Below, in pieces: positions 12,693 to 19,808 of a DNA stretch of 24,136 bases. This stretch comes from a virus, in the IMG/VR virus record IMGVR_UViG_3300035670_001220, positions 1-24,136 of that record; one strand, 5' to 3'. Numbering within the stretch: the first letter of the stretch is position 1; every line of letters begins with the position of its first letter. The notes below the pieces were generated by a model. The model searched no databases, was not told the origin of the DNA, and saw only the letters and a list, made by a program, of their open reading frames with translations. The position numbers and the translations under genes were made by a program.

Positions 12693-13402
12693 ATAACTTT
12701 ATAGATATCTATACGCACTCCGGAAGAGAAAGCGTATTTGATATACAACCCGCCTCGGTGCTGCGTCAGTGGATGGACGAGACCACAAACCAATGGGCGT
12801 ATAACTGCTTACCTTTAAAGATAGCTAACCAGTACGGTTGGGTAGCTCATTCTCCCTGCACCTTTTCAGTTACTTGGAATGGCGGTCAAGGGAAGTCAGA
12901 TGTGGTTGTCGAAGCAGATGGATGCGGGTGGCCCCAGTCACACTTCCACCACGGAATATTAACAATTAATACAGATTTCTTAATACGTACCTCCTTAGGT
13001 ACATCTCTCTACGTTAGAGGCTTTACCAACTACCAAAAAGACCTTATCTATCCAATGGACGCCATAATAGAGACCGACTGGCTTCCTTTCCATTTCCCAT
13101 TTAGCTACAGATTCTTAAAGCCTGGAACTGCTGTGTTTGAGAAGGGCGAGCCCTTATTTATGTTTTTTCCTATAGAACGAGGGTATGTAGAAACCTTTGA
13201 AGTTAACTTCAAGAGCATGAATAGTAATGAAGAGCTCAAAGAACAAAATAGAAGATTCTCAGAATCTAGGGGCGAGCACATGGCTAATAGACGACCTGAG
13301 GCTCAAAAGTTTTATATAAAAGGAGCCGTTGTAGACGAAAAAGCAGAGATAGAAGCACACAGAGTTAAACTGAAACTAAATCAACCAAAGGTGGTCGAGT
13401 AA
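12671..13402 (+). CDS. DUF6065-family protein, first copy, 243 aa
   Basis: GTG start within the end of the previous gene. The segment LRQWMDETTNQWAYNCLPLK followed by IANQYGW, a TWNGG strand, a later IIETDWLPFHF and KGEPLFMFFPI fits DUF6065, a family of unknown activity. A paralogue with the same landmarks lies at 14360, and a glycosyltransferase separates them, so a role in sugar or surface chemistry is a context-based guess. The fold appears beta-rich. TAATG coupling to the glycosyltransferase suggests co-expression. Confidence 0.75.
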   Translation: MSDREVVNNFIDIYTHSGRESVFDIQPASVLRQWMDETTNQWAYNCLPLKIANQYGWVAHSPCTFSVTWNGGQGKSDVVVEADGCGWPQSHFHHGILTINTDFLIRTSLGTSLYVRGFTNYQKDLIYPMDAIIETDWLPFHFPFSYRFLKPGTAVFEKGEPLFMFFPIERGYVETFEVNFKSMNSNEELKEQNRRFSESRGEHMANRRPEAQKFYIKGAVVDEKAEIEAHRVKLKLNQPKVVE

Positions 13403-14382
13403 TGTATTTATCGTTAGCTGCTTACAGAGACCCGATGCTTCAATCTACAATTGACTCTGCATTTAAAAACGCTGACAAACCTGAAGAGTTAACAGTAGGT
13501 TGTTTTATCTCCGTCATCTCAGACTCAAAAGAAACAAGCCGTCATCTTATAACTAATGACTATAACGGCTCTGTTAGATATGAGGTAGAAGAGGCTGGTT
13601 CTATATTTAGCGTTACTAGAGCTAGAAACAAGTCAAACCAGTGGCTAACTAAAGAACATAAATACCTATTACAAGTTGACTCGCACTCAAGGTTTTTACC
13701 TGGGTGGGATACCCAACTAATAGACTCATATGAACGCTTAGGTATGCCTAATGCTCTATTCAGCACCTATGTGCCATCCTGGTTTCCCACGCCGGATGGT
13801 GAGCACTACAGAGAATGGCAAGATAATAAAACTATTATGTTCACTAGCTATGACGAAGGCTCTAGAGCTAGAGACGCGTTTTTTGAAACATACGAAATAG
13901 TCCCCTGCCAAACTGTTGAGCAGAATCCTTCTGGTTCTTTTTATAAAGGCTGGCATGTTGCTGGTATGTTCCAATTTGGCCCAGCACACTACTACTTAAA
14001 GTTCCCACAACCGGAGTGGATAGTCTTCTGGGGAGAAGAGATGTACAACAGCTGCGTGGCTTTTACTAATGGCTGGGATGTATACATTCCAGACGTAATG
14101 CCCCTTCGCCAGATGTTTCCCCAAGACTTAACTGAGGAAATGAATCAAAAGTTTTTTGGGAATCCTAAAGGGCCACACAAAAATTGGCGTGATTTTGGGG
14201 ACAAATGGTTTAGAGCAGAAAGAAACTCAACAGACCTAATAATTGATGCTCTCTTAAACAAGACAACTGGTCCTGGGTATTTAGGGACTGTACGCCCCAT
14301 TGAAGGGCTATACGAGTTTATTGGATACAATATCGCTGAACTATACAAGAGGTGGAGAGATGAGTACAGAGAAATACATTAG
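13402..14382 (+). CDS. Glycosyltransferase, GlcNAc-transferase (GT60/PF11397) type
   Basis: A 326-residue protein opening MYLSLAAYRDPMLQSTIDSA, the (I/L)SIAxYRDP start of the PF11397/GT60 group. VGCFISVI follows at 32-39, SVTRARN at 70-76, and YLLQVDSHSRFLPGWD at 88-103, where Asp93-x-His95 is the metal-binding DXD-like motif. Family members transfer GlcNAc or related sugars from UDP donors to proteins. GWHVAGMFQFG and WGEEMYNS later fit the acceptor/catalytic half. Cytoplasmic (no signal or TM). Likely targets are virion or host surface components; none is shown. Overlaps the next gene by 23 bases. Confidence 0.8.
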   Translation: MYLSLAAYRDPMLQSTIDSAFKNADKPEELTVGCFISVISDSKETSRHLITNDYNGSVRYEVEEAGSIFSVTRARNKSNQWLTKEHKYLLQVDSHSRFLPGWDTQLIDSYERLGMPNALFSTYVPSWFPTPDGEHYREWQDNKTIMFTSYDEGSRARDAFFETYEIVPCQTVEQNPSGSFYKGWHVAGMFQFGPAHYYLKFPQPEWIVFWGEEMYNSCVAFTNGWDVYIPDVMPLRQMFPQDLTEEMNQKFFGNPKGPHKNWRDFGDKWFRAERNSTDLIIDALLNKTTGPGYLGTVRPIEGLYEFIGYNIAELYKRWRDEYREIH

Positions 14383-15163
14383 ATTCCATCACTTAATTCC
14401 ACCTGGAAAGCGGCTTCATATTGAGCAATCTCCAGTAGACCGCCAATGGATGGATGACACGCATATGGGGTATGCGTACCGTTGTTTACCAATGACCTAT
14501 GCCAGCAGGCACGGCTGGTGTTTCCGTTTAGTAGAGGATGTAGAAGTTATATGGGATGGCGGCACTGCTGCTGATAACACGCAGATAATTTGTGGTCGGG
14601 AACAAAATGGCATACGAGTCGCTGACAACGGAACGGGTAACGGGGTAGTAACTTTCCATCTAAACGCAGTTCCTAGAACACCTAAAGATTGGAACTTGTG
14701 GATTATGGGAGCGCCTAATCTTGTTATTCCAGGCGCCTCTGCTCTTAGCGGTGTAGTTGAGTCCGATTGGATGTTCTCTTCTCCTACATCCAACTGGAAA
14801 ATAACTGAGCCAAATAAATTAATTACCTTTAAAAAAGGCGACCCAGTCTTTTTCTTCATACCTATTCACAAGACAGAGCTAGAAGAGTTCACGATAGAGC
14901 ACACAACACCAGACTCAGATATGAACAAACATCTAAGTGATTTTGGAAAGTGGAGAGCAGAAGCCGAGGCTTCAGGTCAAGGCGTGTTTGGAAAAATGTA
15001 TCTAAGAGGTCATAGACCAGATGGAAGTAAACCTGAGTGGGAACACAACCATAAAACTAAACTTAAGTTAGACGAACCTGATACTAATGCTAAACCTTTG
15101 CTAAAACCGACTTCGCAACAATCTTTTGTTTTTGACGCATCATCTTTCGCTGTTTATCGTTAG
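14360..15163 (+). CDS. DUF6065-family protein, second copy, 267 aa
   Basis: GGTGGAG precedes the ATG at 14360, which was preferred over an in-frame start at 14300 inside the glycosyltransferase. Shared landmarks with the copy at 12671 are RQWMDDTHMGYAYRCLPMTY (versus RQWMDETTNQWAYNCLPLKI), an IWDGG strand, VVESDWMFSSP and KKGDPVFFFIPI. This copy is longer at the C-terminus. The copies have diverged strongly, so the duplication is old or they entered separately. Its 3' end overlaps the convergent WhiB gene by 74 bases. Biochemical role unknown. Confidence 0.75.
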   Translation: MSTEKYIRFHHLIPPGKRLHIEQSPVDRQWMDDTHMGYAYRCLPMTYASRHGWCFRLVEDVEVIWDGGTAADNTQIICGREQNGIRVADNGTGNGVVTFHLNAVPRTPKDWNLWIMGAPNLVIPGASALSGVVESDWMFSSPTSNWKITEPNKLITFKKGDPVFFFIPIHKTELEEFTIEHTTPDSDMNKHLSDFGKWRAEAEASGQGVFGKMYLRGHRPDGSKPEWEHNHKTKLKLDEPDTNAKPLLKPTSQQSFVFDASSFAVYR

Positions 15164-15356
15164 TGCCAGCCCAGATGCCTTGAACTGAATGCTCTAAAGA
15201 GTATTTCAGACAAGGCTCCTGGAACTGACAGCTATTACAGACTATTCGTAGTTCTTTTAGTGCTTCGATTTCTTCGGCAGCAGAGTCTGGAAAGAACTTG
15301 TCCCCTGGCATTGAAGCGCATGGTTGAGTTCCATCAAATCCTGGTGCCTTAGTCAT
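15090..15356 (-). CDS. WhiB-like iron-sulfur transcriptional regulator
   Basis: Four cysteines, Cys13, Cys40, Cys43 and Cys49 (C...CNSCQFQEPC), fit the [4Fe-4S]-binding pattern of Wbl proteins, followed by the turn GIWAGT (60-65, usually GVWGG) and a basic tail (KQRKMMRQKQK). Wbl proteins bind the principal sigma factor and DNA; phage copies such as WhiBTM4 can interfere with host division or exclude other phages. The 88-residue length is normal. AAGGAG lies in the end of the upstream leftward gene and the ATG directly follows its TAA, so the two are one operon. The GIWAGT variation does not remove key residues. Confidence 0.85.
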   Translation of the reverse strand: MTKAPGFDGTQPCASMPGDKFFPDSAAEEIEALKELRIVCNSCQFQEPCLKYSLEHSVQGIWAGTNDKQRKMMRQKQKIVAKSVLAKV

Positions 15357-15941
15357 TTACTGCTCCTTATTTAATTGAGTGTAGTCAACTAGAAAGCTTA
15401 CATACCTAGGGTTGTGAGTTCCAGCTGAGTTCTTCCAAGACGACCAATCCTGACCCTTTTGAGTCATGTGAAAAGCTACTTGTGCATTCACTACAGGATT
15501 AAATAAATCAGAGTTATAAGAGAGCTCAAACTTATCTCTCCTATCCTCTCCCAGAGCCCCAATCATATTGATTTGGAATATTCCGTAAGAGTTGTCTCCA
15601 GTAGATTTATTGCCGTTATGGGCTAAGGGGCGTCCATTGGACTCCGTCTTAGCAACCGCCCAAGCCACCTTGAGGGCCTGTCCCTCAAAACCAACAAGAG
15701 TAAGAAGCCTCTTCAGCTCCTTGTCCGTAAGGGACGTCTTGTTGGCGTACTCTTCAAGTAGCTCAACGCGGTTAAGGACATTCTTATCTTTTGTTTCAGG
15801 TTCCACAATGACGGCTGGAACCGCCTCTGCTTCTTCTGAAAAGCCAGTTGCGTTTACTGTCAGCACGACTGCCATGACTATGGACATTGTCCCAGCCAAG
15901 ATAGCCTTAGACTCTGGCGCTATGTTCTTTAACAAAAGCAT
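15357..15941 (-). CDS. Secreted lysozyme-like/transglycosylase-type protein, 194 aa
   Basis: Residues about 12-31 form a hydrophobic signal or anchor (AILAGTMSIVMAVVLTVNAT). After a variable linker, about 80-175 is a lysozyme-like domain: AVAKTESNGRP with candidate catalytic Glu100, then NSYGIFQINM (117-126) and DLFNPVVNAQVAF with GQDWSSW. This fits SLT-type transglycosylases that cleave the glycan strand of peptidoglycan. AAGGAGGAAA gives a strong start at 15941. Being exported and expressed leftward with WhiB sets it apart from the cytoplasmic CHAP endolysin. It may be a cell-wall enzyme used during infection or a host-derived cargo gene. Confidence 0.8.
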   Translation of the reverse strand: MLLLKNIAPESKAILAGTMSIVMAVVLTVNATGFSEEAEAVPAVIVEPETKDKNVLNRVELLEEYANKTSLTDKELKRLLTLVGFEGQALKVAWAVAKTESNGRPLAHNGNKSTGDNSYGIFQINMIGALGEDRRDKFELSYNSDLFNPVVNAQVAFHMTQKGQDWSSWKNSAGTHNPRYVSFLVDYTQLNKEQ

Positions 15942-16022
15942 AGTTGTTTCCTCCTTAGGTACTAGGAAACACTGAGTTACTGCACCGTGTCAAGTTGAAT
16001 ACCGAGACAATCCTGTATTTTT
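15942..16022 (-). promoter_or_regulatory. Divergent intergenic region with a consensus -35 on the minus strand
   Basis: On the minus strand a perfect TTGACA lies at 15993-15988, upstream of the transglycosylase/WhiB pair. No good -10 hexamer is seen 16-18 bases beyond it; the segment there reads GTTTCC. The region separates leftward and rightward transcripts, so some promoter is expected. On the plus strand only AT-rich sequence (from about 16016) is seen. Confidence 0.3.
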
Positions 16023-16082
16023 ATGGAATTATTTATTTTATCTTTGTTAAAACCCACTTTAAGTGTGAGGACACGAGTAAAC

Positions 16083-16337
16083 ATGTTTGATTTAACTCTT
16101 CCTGAGCTTGGCTCAACACTCGCCAGTTTTGCTGCATTTGCAGTAGTAGTTGTAGGCGTGACAAATTGGATATTAAGAAGTTGGCTAAAGAACTATATGA
16201 GCGAATTGAAGCCGAATGGTGGGTCGTCACTTAAAGACGCAGTCAATAAAATTAACGAGGACGTAACCGAAATACGTATTTCTGTAGCCCGTTTAGAGGG
16301 CAGATTTGCCCAACACATTGAGGATTCTGACAAATAA
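16083..16337 (+). CDS. Single-TM coiled-coil membrane protein, 84 aa
   Basis: The ATG at 16083 follows GTGAGG at about 12 bases and gives a compact product (MFDLTLPELGSTLASFAAFA) with one TM segment (about 10-32). It is followed by KPNGGSSLKDAVNKINEDVT and a coiled coil. An in-frame ATG at 16023 would add 20 residues but lacks a ribosome site. The TM plus LKDAVN coiled-coil layout is common beside lysis genes of actinobacterial phages, possibly a holin partner. Directly upstream of the r1t-like holin. Confidence 0.65.
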   Translation: MFDLTLPELGSTLASFAAFAVVVVGVTNWILRSWLKNYMSELKPNGGSSLKDAVNKINEDVTEIRISVARLEGRFAQHIEDSDK

Positions 16338-16407
16338 CCCTGACATAAGGTGTAGGATGGGGCACACTAAATGAGTGGGCACCCTCAGTGTCCGCGAAAG
16401 GTGAGAA

Positions 16408-16611
16408 ATGAATAAAGCAATGTTCGCATCCTGGGGACGCTCGTTCCTAGCTGCTGCTCTGTCTGCGTTTATCGCTACAGGCGGAGACGTGTTTAGCCTA
16501 AGCCTAGATGGTGTTAAGGCTATTCTAACTGCTGGTATCGTAGCTGTTCTTCCAGTAGTAATGCGCTACCTAAATCCAAGCGACACCGCTTTCGGTACGG
16601 GAGCTAAGTAA
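16408..16611 (+). CDS. Holin, r1t-like, 67 aa
   Basis: GAAAGGTGAG precedes the ATG. The product begins MNKAMFASWGRSFLAAALSA, has two hydrophobic helices (about 10-26 and 37-53) around GGDVFSLSLDGVKAILTAG, and ends RYLNPSDTAFGTGAK. The DVFSL...VKA...LP...RxLNPxDxAFG pattern resembles r1t-family holins of Gram-positive phages, which form membrane pores that time lysis. It is the better holin candidate in the window but lies 7.4 kb from the CHAP endolysin and close to the secreted lysozyme-like gene. Confidence 0.75.
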   Translation: MNKAMFASWGRSFLAAALSAFIATGGDVFSLSLDGVKAILTAGIVAVLPVVMRYLNPSDTAFGTGAK

Positions 16612-16614
16612 ACC

Positions 16615-16839
16615 GTGAAATGCGCTAACTGCCCTAATGATGCGGCTTACAAATTAGATTCTCGTGGTGCTAGCGTTGTTTACTACTGCGCTCGCTGCTT
16701 GCCTCTACATTTGCAGGCTCGTGCTCGTGATGGGCAGTTAGACATTCCAGCTCCAGCTCCAAAGAAGACCACAAAAAAGAAAGTAGCTGAAGAACCTGCG
16801 GTAGAATCCTCTGAGGAGCCGACAGAAGAGGAAGCATGA
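16615..16839 (+). CDS. Zinc-ribbon small protein with acidic tail, 74 aa
   Basis: GTG start three bases after the holin stop. CANCPN (3-8) and CARCLP (25-30) form a four-cysteine zinc ribbon around YKLDSRGASVVYY. Residues from about 48 are a KKTTKKK stretch and then an acidic tail (EEPAVESSEEPTEEEA). Ribbon plus charged tail suggests a protein- or nucleic-acid-binding adaptor. ATGA overlap with the next gene. Confidence 0.65.
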   Translation: MKCANCPNDAAYKLDSRGASVVYYCARCLPLHLQARARDGQLDIPAPAPKKTTKKKVAEEPAVESSEEPTEEEA

Positions 16840-17042
16840 AAATAACACGGGTGAAAGCTGTTCAAGCTCACCCTGTTCCAAATAAAGTCCACGCTCCTCG
16901 TGGCCCATTTCCCAATGAGCTTTTTAGAGAACCAGAAATAATAAATGACTATCATCCTGAAGATGATGAGACTGGTTCTAGCTTCCCTTTAGGGGCAACC
17001 GCTCAAAATAACTTTAATCCACAAGAGGAGAACAATGGCTAA
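16836..17042 (+). CDS. Small hypothetical protein, 68 aa
   Basis: ATGA start. The product (MKITRVKAVQAHPVPNKVHA) is Pro/Asn/Glu-rich with little predicted core: PRGPFPNELFREPEIINDYH, then acidic and Asn-rich C-terminus. It overlaps the next gene by 8 bases, with GAGGAG inside its end serving that gene. No family is recognised. Confidence 0.6.
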   Translation: MKITRVKAVQAHPVPNKVHAPRGPFPNELFREPEIINDYHPEDDETGSSFPLGATAQNNFNPQEENNG

Positions 17043-17490
17043 GAAAAGAGCCTCTGTGCCTTCTTGGAGTGAAATCCGTGAAAGTATGCCTAGCGCCGCT
17101 GAGGCAACTAGTTACATTGATACCTTGTTAAAGGGCAGTGACGAGGATGAGTCTGAGTACGAGGTAGTAGACGCAAGAGGCCCAGCCATGCGTCAAACAT
17201 CCTCCTCAAACCCCAAAAGACCAAGAACCTTAAAAGCAGGCTACGACTATAAGACCAACACTATGACAGTCGTGTTTAGAGACGGAACCTGGTGGGACTA
17301 CAACAACGTCCCTGAAGAAATCTGGTACGCGTTTGTCATGGCCCCCTCTAAGGGGACTTTCTTAAGAGAAGCTGGGTTGGATTGGTGGCAGGACATGGGG
17401 CCGTCAAATATAGAACGTATGCCTGTCAGTAGAAGGCAGAGGCTAAATGCTCTACCATCTACCCTAGACGAGTATCTATTCGGAGGGTAG
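17035..17490 (+). CDS. KTSC-domain protein, 151 aa
   Basis: GAGGAG precedes the ATG. Residues about 66-112 (LKAGYDYKTNTMTVVFRDGT, then WWDYNNVPEEIWYAFVMAPS, KGTFLRE) match the KTSC domain, a small beta-rich module named for a conserved Lys-Thr-Ser-Cys in some members. The biochemical role is not known, though it occurs in phage proteins and beside RNA-binding domains. The N-terminal 60 residues are acidic and probably disordered. The C-terminal 40 residues form a basic helix. Confidence 0.75.
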   Translation: MAKKRASVPSWSEIRESMPSAAEATSYIDTLLKGSDEDESEYEVVDARGPAMRQTSSSNPKRPRTLKAGYDYKTNTMTVVFRDGTWWDYNNVPEEIWYAFVMAPSKGTFLREAGLDWWQDMGPSNIERMPVSRRQRLNALPSTLDEYLFGG

Positions 17491-17491
17491 T

Positions 17492-17785
17492 TTGAAAACA
17501 TACGGACCACTATACGTAGGAAAACTTCGCTATTGGCATAAGCACTTACTTCCAGTTGTTGAGGTAGGGCATACTCAAGAGACCAACACGCCTTTTAGGC
17601 GCGGCAAATGTTTAGTTTTCAGATTTCCCTTTACAACCTCAGGTTACTTTATAGGTCTGCTCCGCAAGTCTGTTTCAGACCCATCCACGCTAACTGACGA
17701 AGACATTGACCTACTAATGTCCAAGGCTATGAAAGCTAGAAAAGCCTGGACTCCGGAGGACGGACTATATGAAGAACATTTTTAA
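17492..17785 (+). CDS. Hypothetical protein, 97 aa, TTG start
   Basis: A TTG at 17492 follows GGAGGG at the right distance and gives MKTYGPLYVGKLRYWHKHLL; the next in-frame ATG is far inside, so TTG is favoured. The sequence has several beta strands (LPVVEVGHT, KCLVFRFPFTTSGYFIGLL) and a helical C-terminus, so it is likely a folded cytoplasmic protein. Overlaps the next gene by 17 bases. No family is recognised. Confidence 0.6.
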   Translation: MKTYGPLYVGKLRYWHKHLLPVVEVGHTQETNTPFRRGKCLVFRFPFTTSGYFIGLLRKSVSDPSTLTDEDIDLLMSKAMKARKAWTPEDGLYEEHF

Positions 17786-18017
17786 GAAAGAGCCTTGGAA
17801 CAAACCCTTTTCAGAAAAGGTATTAAAGCGAGTAGCAAAGATACCTACCGGAGAGTTATCTATCTGGGCCGACCAAGCGCTATATGAGTTAGGTCGTTGC
17901 CTGTCTTCCTATGAACGCTCCCGAGACCCGTTGTATTTGAACGAGGCCTTGGCTGGAGCTGAAGCTTTGCATGCAGTTGTGGATGAGCTGCATAAGCGTA
18001 TGACCAAATCCAATTAG
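17769..18017 (+). CDS. Small helical protein upstream of terminase, 82 aa
   Basis: Nearly all-helical: KPFSEKVLKRVAKIPTGELS, then IWADQALYELGRCLSSYERS and a final ALAGAEALHAVVDELHKRM. I recall proteins with the IPTxEL...WADQALY...GRxxSxYxR pattern in actinobacterial phage late regions, without known function. Its place just before the large terminase would suit a small terminase, but no DNA-binding helix-turn-helix is evident, so that remains a guess. Confidence 0.6.
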   Translation: MKNIFKKEPWNKPFSEKVLKRVAKIPTGELSIWADQALYELGRCLSSYERSRDPLYLNEALAGAEALHAVVDELHKRMTKSN

Positions 18018-18044
18018 GAATATATTATTTGTTTATGCTAAAAT
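18015..18044 (+). promoter_or_regulatory. Candidate promoter before terminase (extended -10)
   Basis: TGCTAAAAT at 18036-18044 fits an extended -10 (TGnTAnAAT). TAGGA lies about 20 bases upstream of the TG instead of a TTGACA-type -35. A matching pair, TAGGA then TGCTAAAGT, is found before the portal gene at 20608-20636. The 113-base gap here is among the longest in this half of the window. Confidence 0.4.
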
Positions 18045-18090
18045 TGCATTTGCCAACTCTCTCTCCTTCTCTCCCGTGTGGCAGCGGCGG

Positions 18091-18112
18091 GCCCTGGTTA
18101 AGCCAGGGCTTT
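18091..18112 (+). terminator. Hairpin with short T-run before terminase
   Basis: GCCCTGG (18091-18097) and CCAGGGC (18103-18109) form a 7-bp GC-rich stem with a 5-base loop followed by TTT. It lies between the candidate promoter and the terminase start, so it may act as an attenuator rather than a simple end-of-operon terminator. AGGAAGG for the terminase starts 8 bases later. Confidence 0.5.
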
Positions 18113-18130
18113 CCGTTCTAGGAAGGGCAA

Positions 18131-19732
18131 ATGAACGAAAAAGAACTAGAAGAACTCGCTGAATTCTACGAGGACGAAGAAGAGCTCCAAGACGACGAGG
18201 AGCTTGAAGACGAGCTTGAAGACGAAGAGATTGATGAGGGCGACGAGCTCTCACGAGAATTTGTTGATAAGTTAATAGACAAAATTGTTGTCTTTATCAT
18301 TGCGCTAGTTGGTTATAACTTTCACCCATACCAACTACCACTAGCTAGAAGAATTATCGAATCCGTCATAATTAATGATGGCGAAGAAGTAACCGCTCTA
18401 GCAGCACGTCAGTCAGGTAAGTCAGAGACTATCGCTAATACCGTTGCGGGTTTGATGGTTATCTTGCCACGCTTGGCAAAGATGTACCCTGACTTGCTTG
18501 GTAGGTTTAAAGACGGCATCTGGGTAGGACTATTTGCTCCTGTTGAAGGTCAGGCAGAGACCTTGTTTAGTAGAACAATCACACGCTTAACTAGTGATAA
18601 CGCTCTAGCAATATTAGGCGACCCTGAGATTGATGATGAGGCTAAGAAAGTAGCAGGCGTAACTAAACAGGTAAAGCTTCGTAATTCAGGCTCATCTGTA
18701 ATGATGATGACAGCTAATCCTCGCGCAAAGATTGAATCCAAGTCGTTTCATCTAATTGTTATTGACGAGTGCCAGGAAGCAGATGACTTTGTTGTATCTA
18801 AGTCTATCTCTCCAATGCTTGCTTATTATGCAGGTACTATGGTTAAAACAGGCACGCCTACTACAAGCAAAAATAACTTCTATCGCTCAATACAACTAAA
18901 CAAACGCCGACAAACTAGTAGAACATCTAGGCAGAACCACTACCAATGGGATTGGAAAGATGTAGCTAAGTACAACCCTAATTACGAGAAGTTCATACGC
19001 AAAGAGATGCTCCGCATCGGAGAAGACTCAGACGAATTTCAGATGTCGTACAACTGCAAGTGGTTACTAGAGCGAGGTATGTTCGTAACCTCTACTGTGA
19101 TGGATGAGCTTGGCGATACTTCTCAAGAACTTGTAAAGGCATGGCATAGAACTCCTGTTGTAGTAGGCATTGACCCAGCTAGAAAACTAGACTCAACCGT
19201 TGTTACAGTTGTTTGGGTTGACTGGGATAGGCCAGATGAGTTTGGATACTTTGACCACCGCATTCTCAATTGGTTAGAGATACAGGGAGATGACTGGGAA
19301 GACCAGTACTTCCAGATAGTCAGTTTCTTAGAAAACTACGACGTGCTATCTGTTGGCGTTGACTCCGGTGGAGTTGGCGACGCGGTAGCTCAACGTCTCA
19401 AATTGCTTCTGCCCAGAGCTGAGGTAATTCCTTTTGGCAGCTCTCAACCAGAGCAGTCTAAGCGTTGGAAACATCTAAAAACACTTCTTGATAGACGTTT
19501 GATTGGATGGCCTGCTCACGCTAAGACTAGAAGGTTAAGAACTTGGAAGCGTTTCTACCAACAGATGACTGACCTAGAGACTAAGTTTCAGGGTCCTAAC
19601 TTTTTAGCTCATGCCCCTGAAGAAGCTCATGCCCACGATGACTACGCCGATAGTTTGGCCATAGCTTGTGCCCTAACTATGGAGATGACGATGCCTCAGA
19701 TTGAGGTCTCCACCTCCCCGTTTTTCAGATAA
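18131..19732 (+). CDS. terL: Large terminase subunit
   Basis: Packages DNA into the prohead using ATP and cuts it to length. The ATPase half shows Walker A AARQSGKS (91-98), Walker B LIVIDE (208-213) and a TGTPTT coupling motif (240-245). The nuclease half has three acidic sites of RNase H type: GIDPAR (Asp348), GVDSGG (Asp411) and HDDYADS (503-508). The 533-residue length is usual. The first 45 residues are unusually acidic, with Glu/Asp runs from about 14 to 40, and are not part of the standard fold. AGGAAGG sets the start. It begins the head module. Confidence 0.93.
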   Translation: MNEKELEELAEFYEDEEELQDDEELEDELEDEEIDEGDELSREFVDKLIDKIVVFIIALVGYNFHPYQLPLARRIIESVIINDGEEVTALAARQSGKSETIANTVAGLMVILPRLAKMYPDLLGRFKDGIWVGLFAPVEGQAETLFSRTITRLTSDNALAILGDPEIDDEAKKVAGVTKQVKLRNSGSSVMMMTANPRAKIESKSFHLIVIDECQEADDFVVSKSISPMLAYYAGTMVKTGTPTTSKNNFYRSIQLNKRRQTSRTSRQNHYQWDWKDVAKYNPNYEKFIRKEMLRIGEDSDEFQMSYNCKWLLERGMFVTSTVMDELGDTSQELVKAWHRTPVVVGIDPARKLDSTVVTVVWVDWDRPDEFGYFDHRILNWLEIQGDDWEDQYFQIVSFLENYDVLSVGVDSGGVGDAVAQRLKLLLPRAEVIPFGSSQPEQSKRWKHLKTLLDRRLIGWPAHAKTRRLRTWKRFYQQMTDLETKFQGPNFLAHAPEEAHAHDDYADSLAIACALTMEMTMPQIEVSTSPFFR

Positions 19733-19779
19733 AGTTGGGTTTATCCTGAAATTATCAGCATTTAATAGAACACTATTAC

Positions 19780-19789
19780 TGAGGCCTCA
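19780..19789. promoter_or_regulatory. 10-bp palindrome downstream of terminase
   Basis: TGAGGCCTCA is a perfect palindrome in the 76-base gap between terminase and the next gene. It could be a protein site or a coincidence. The rest of the gap is AT-rich and ends in AAGGAG (19797-19802) serving the ATG at 19809. Confidence 0.25.
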
Positions 19790-19808
19790 ACCTTATAAGG
19801 AGTCATAA

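Noticed and set aside
16338-16407. Possible -35/-10 pair (CTGACA and TAGGAT) before the holin
   Set aside because: The spacing is about 20 bases, outside the usual range, and a second CTGACA gives no good -10, so it was not listed as a promoter.
18018-18130. Possible tRNA or cos site before terminase
   Set aside because: No cloverleaf or T-loop sequence could be traced, and genome ends cannot be seen from this window; only a hairpin and a candidate promoter are supported.
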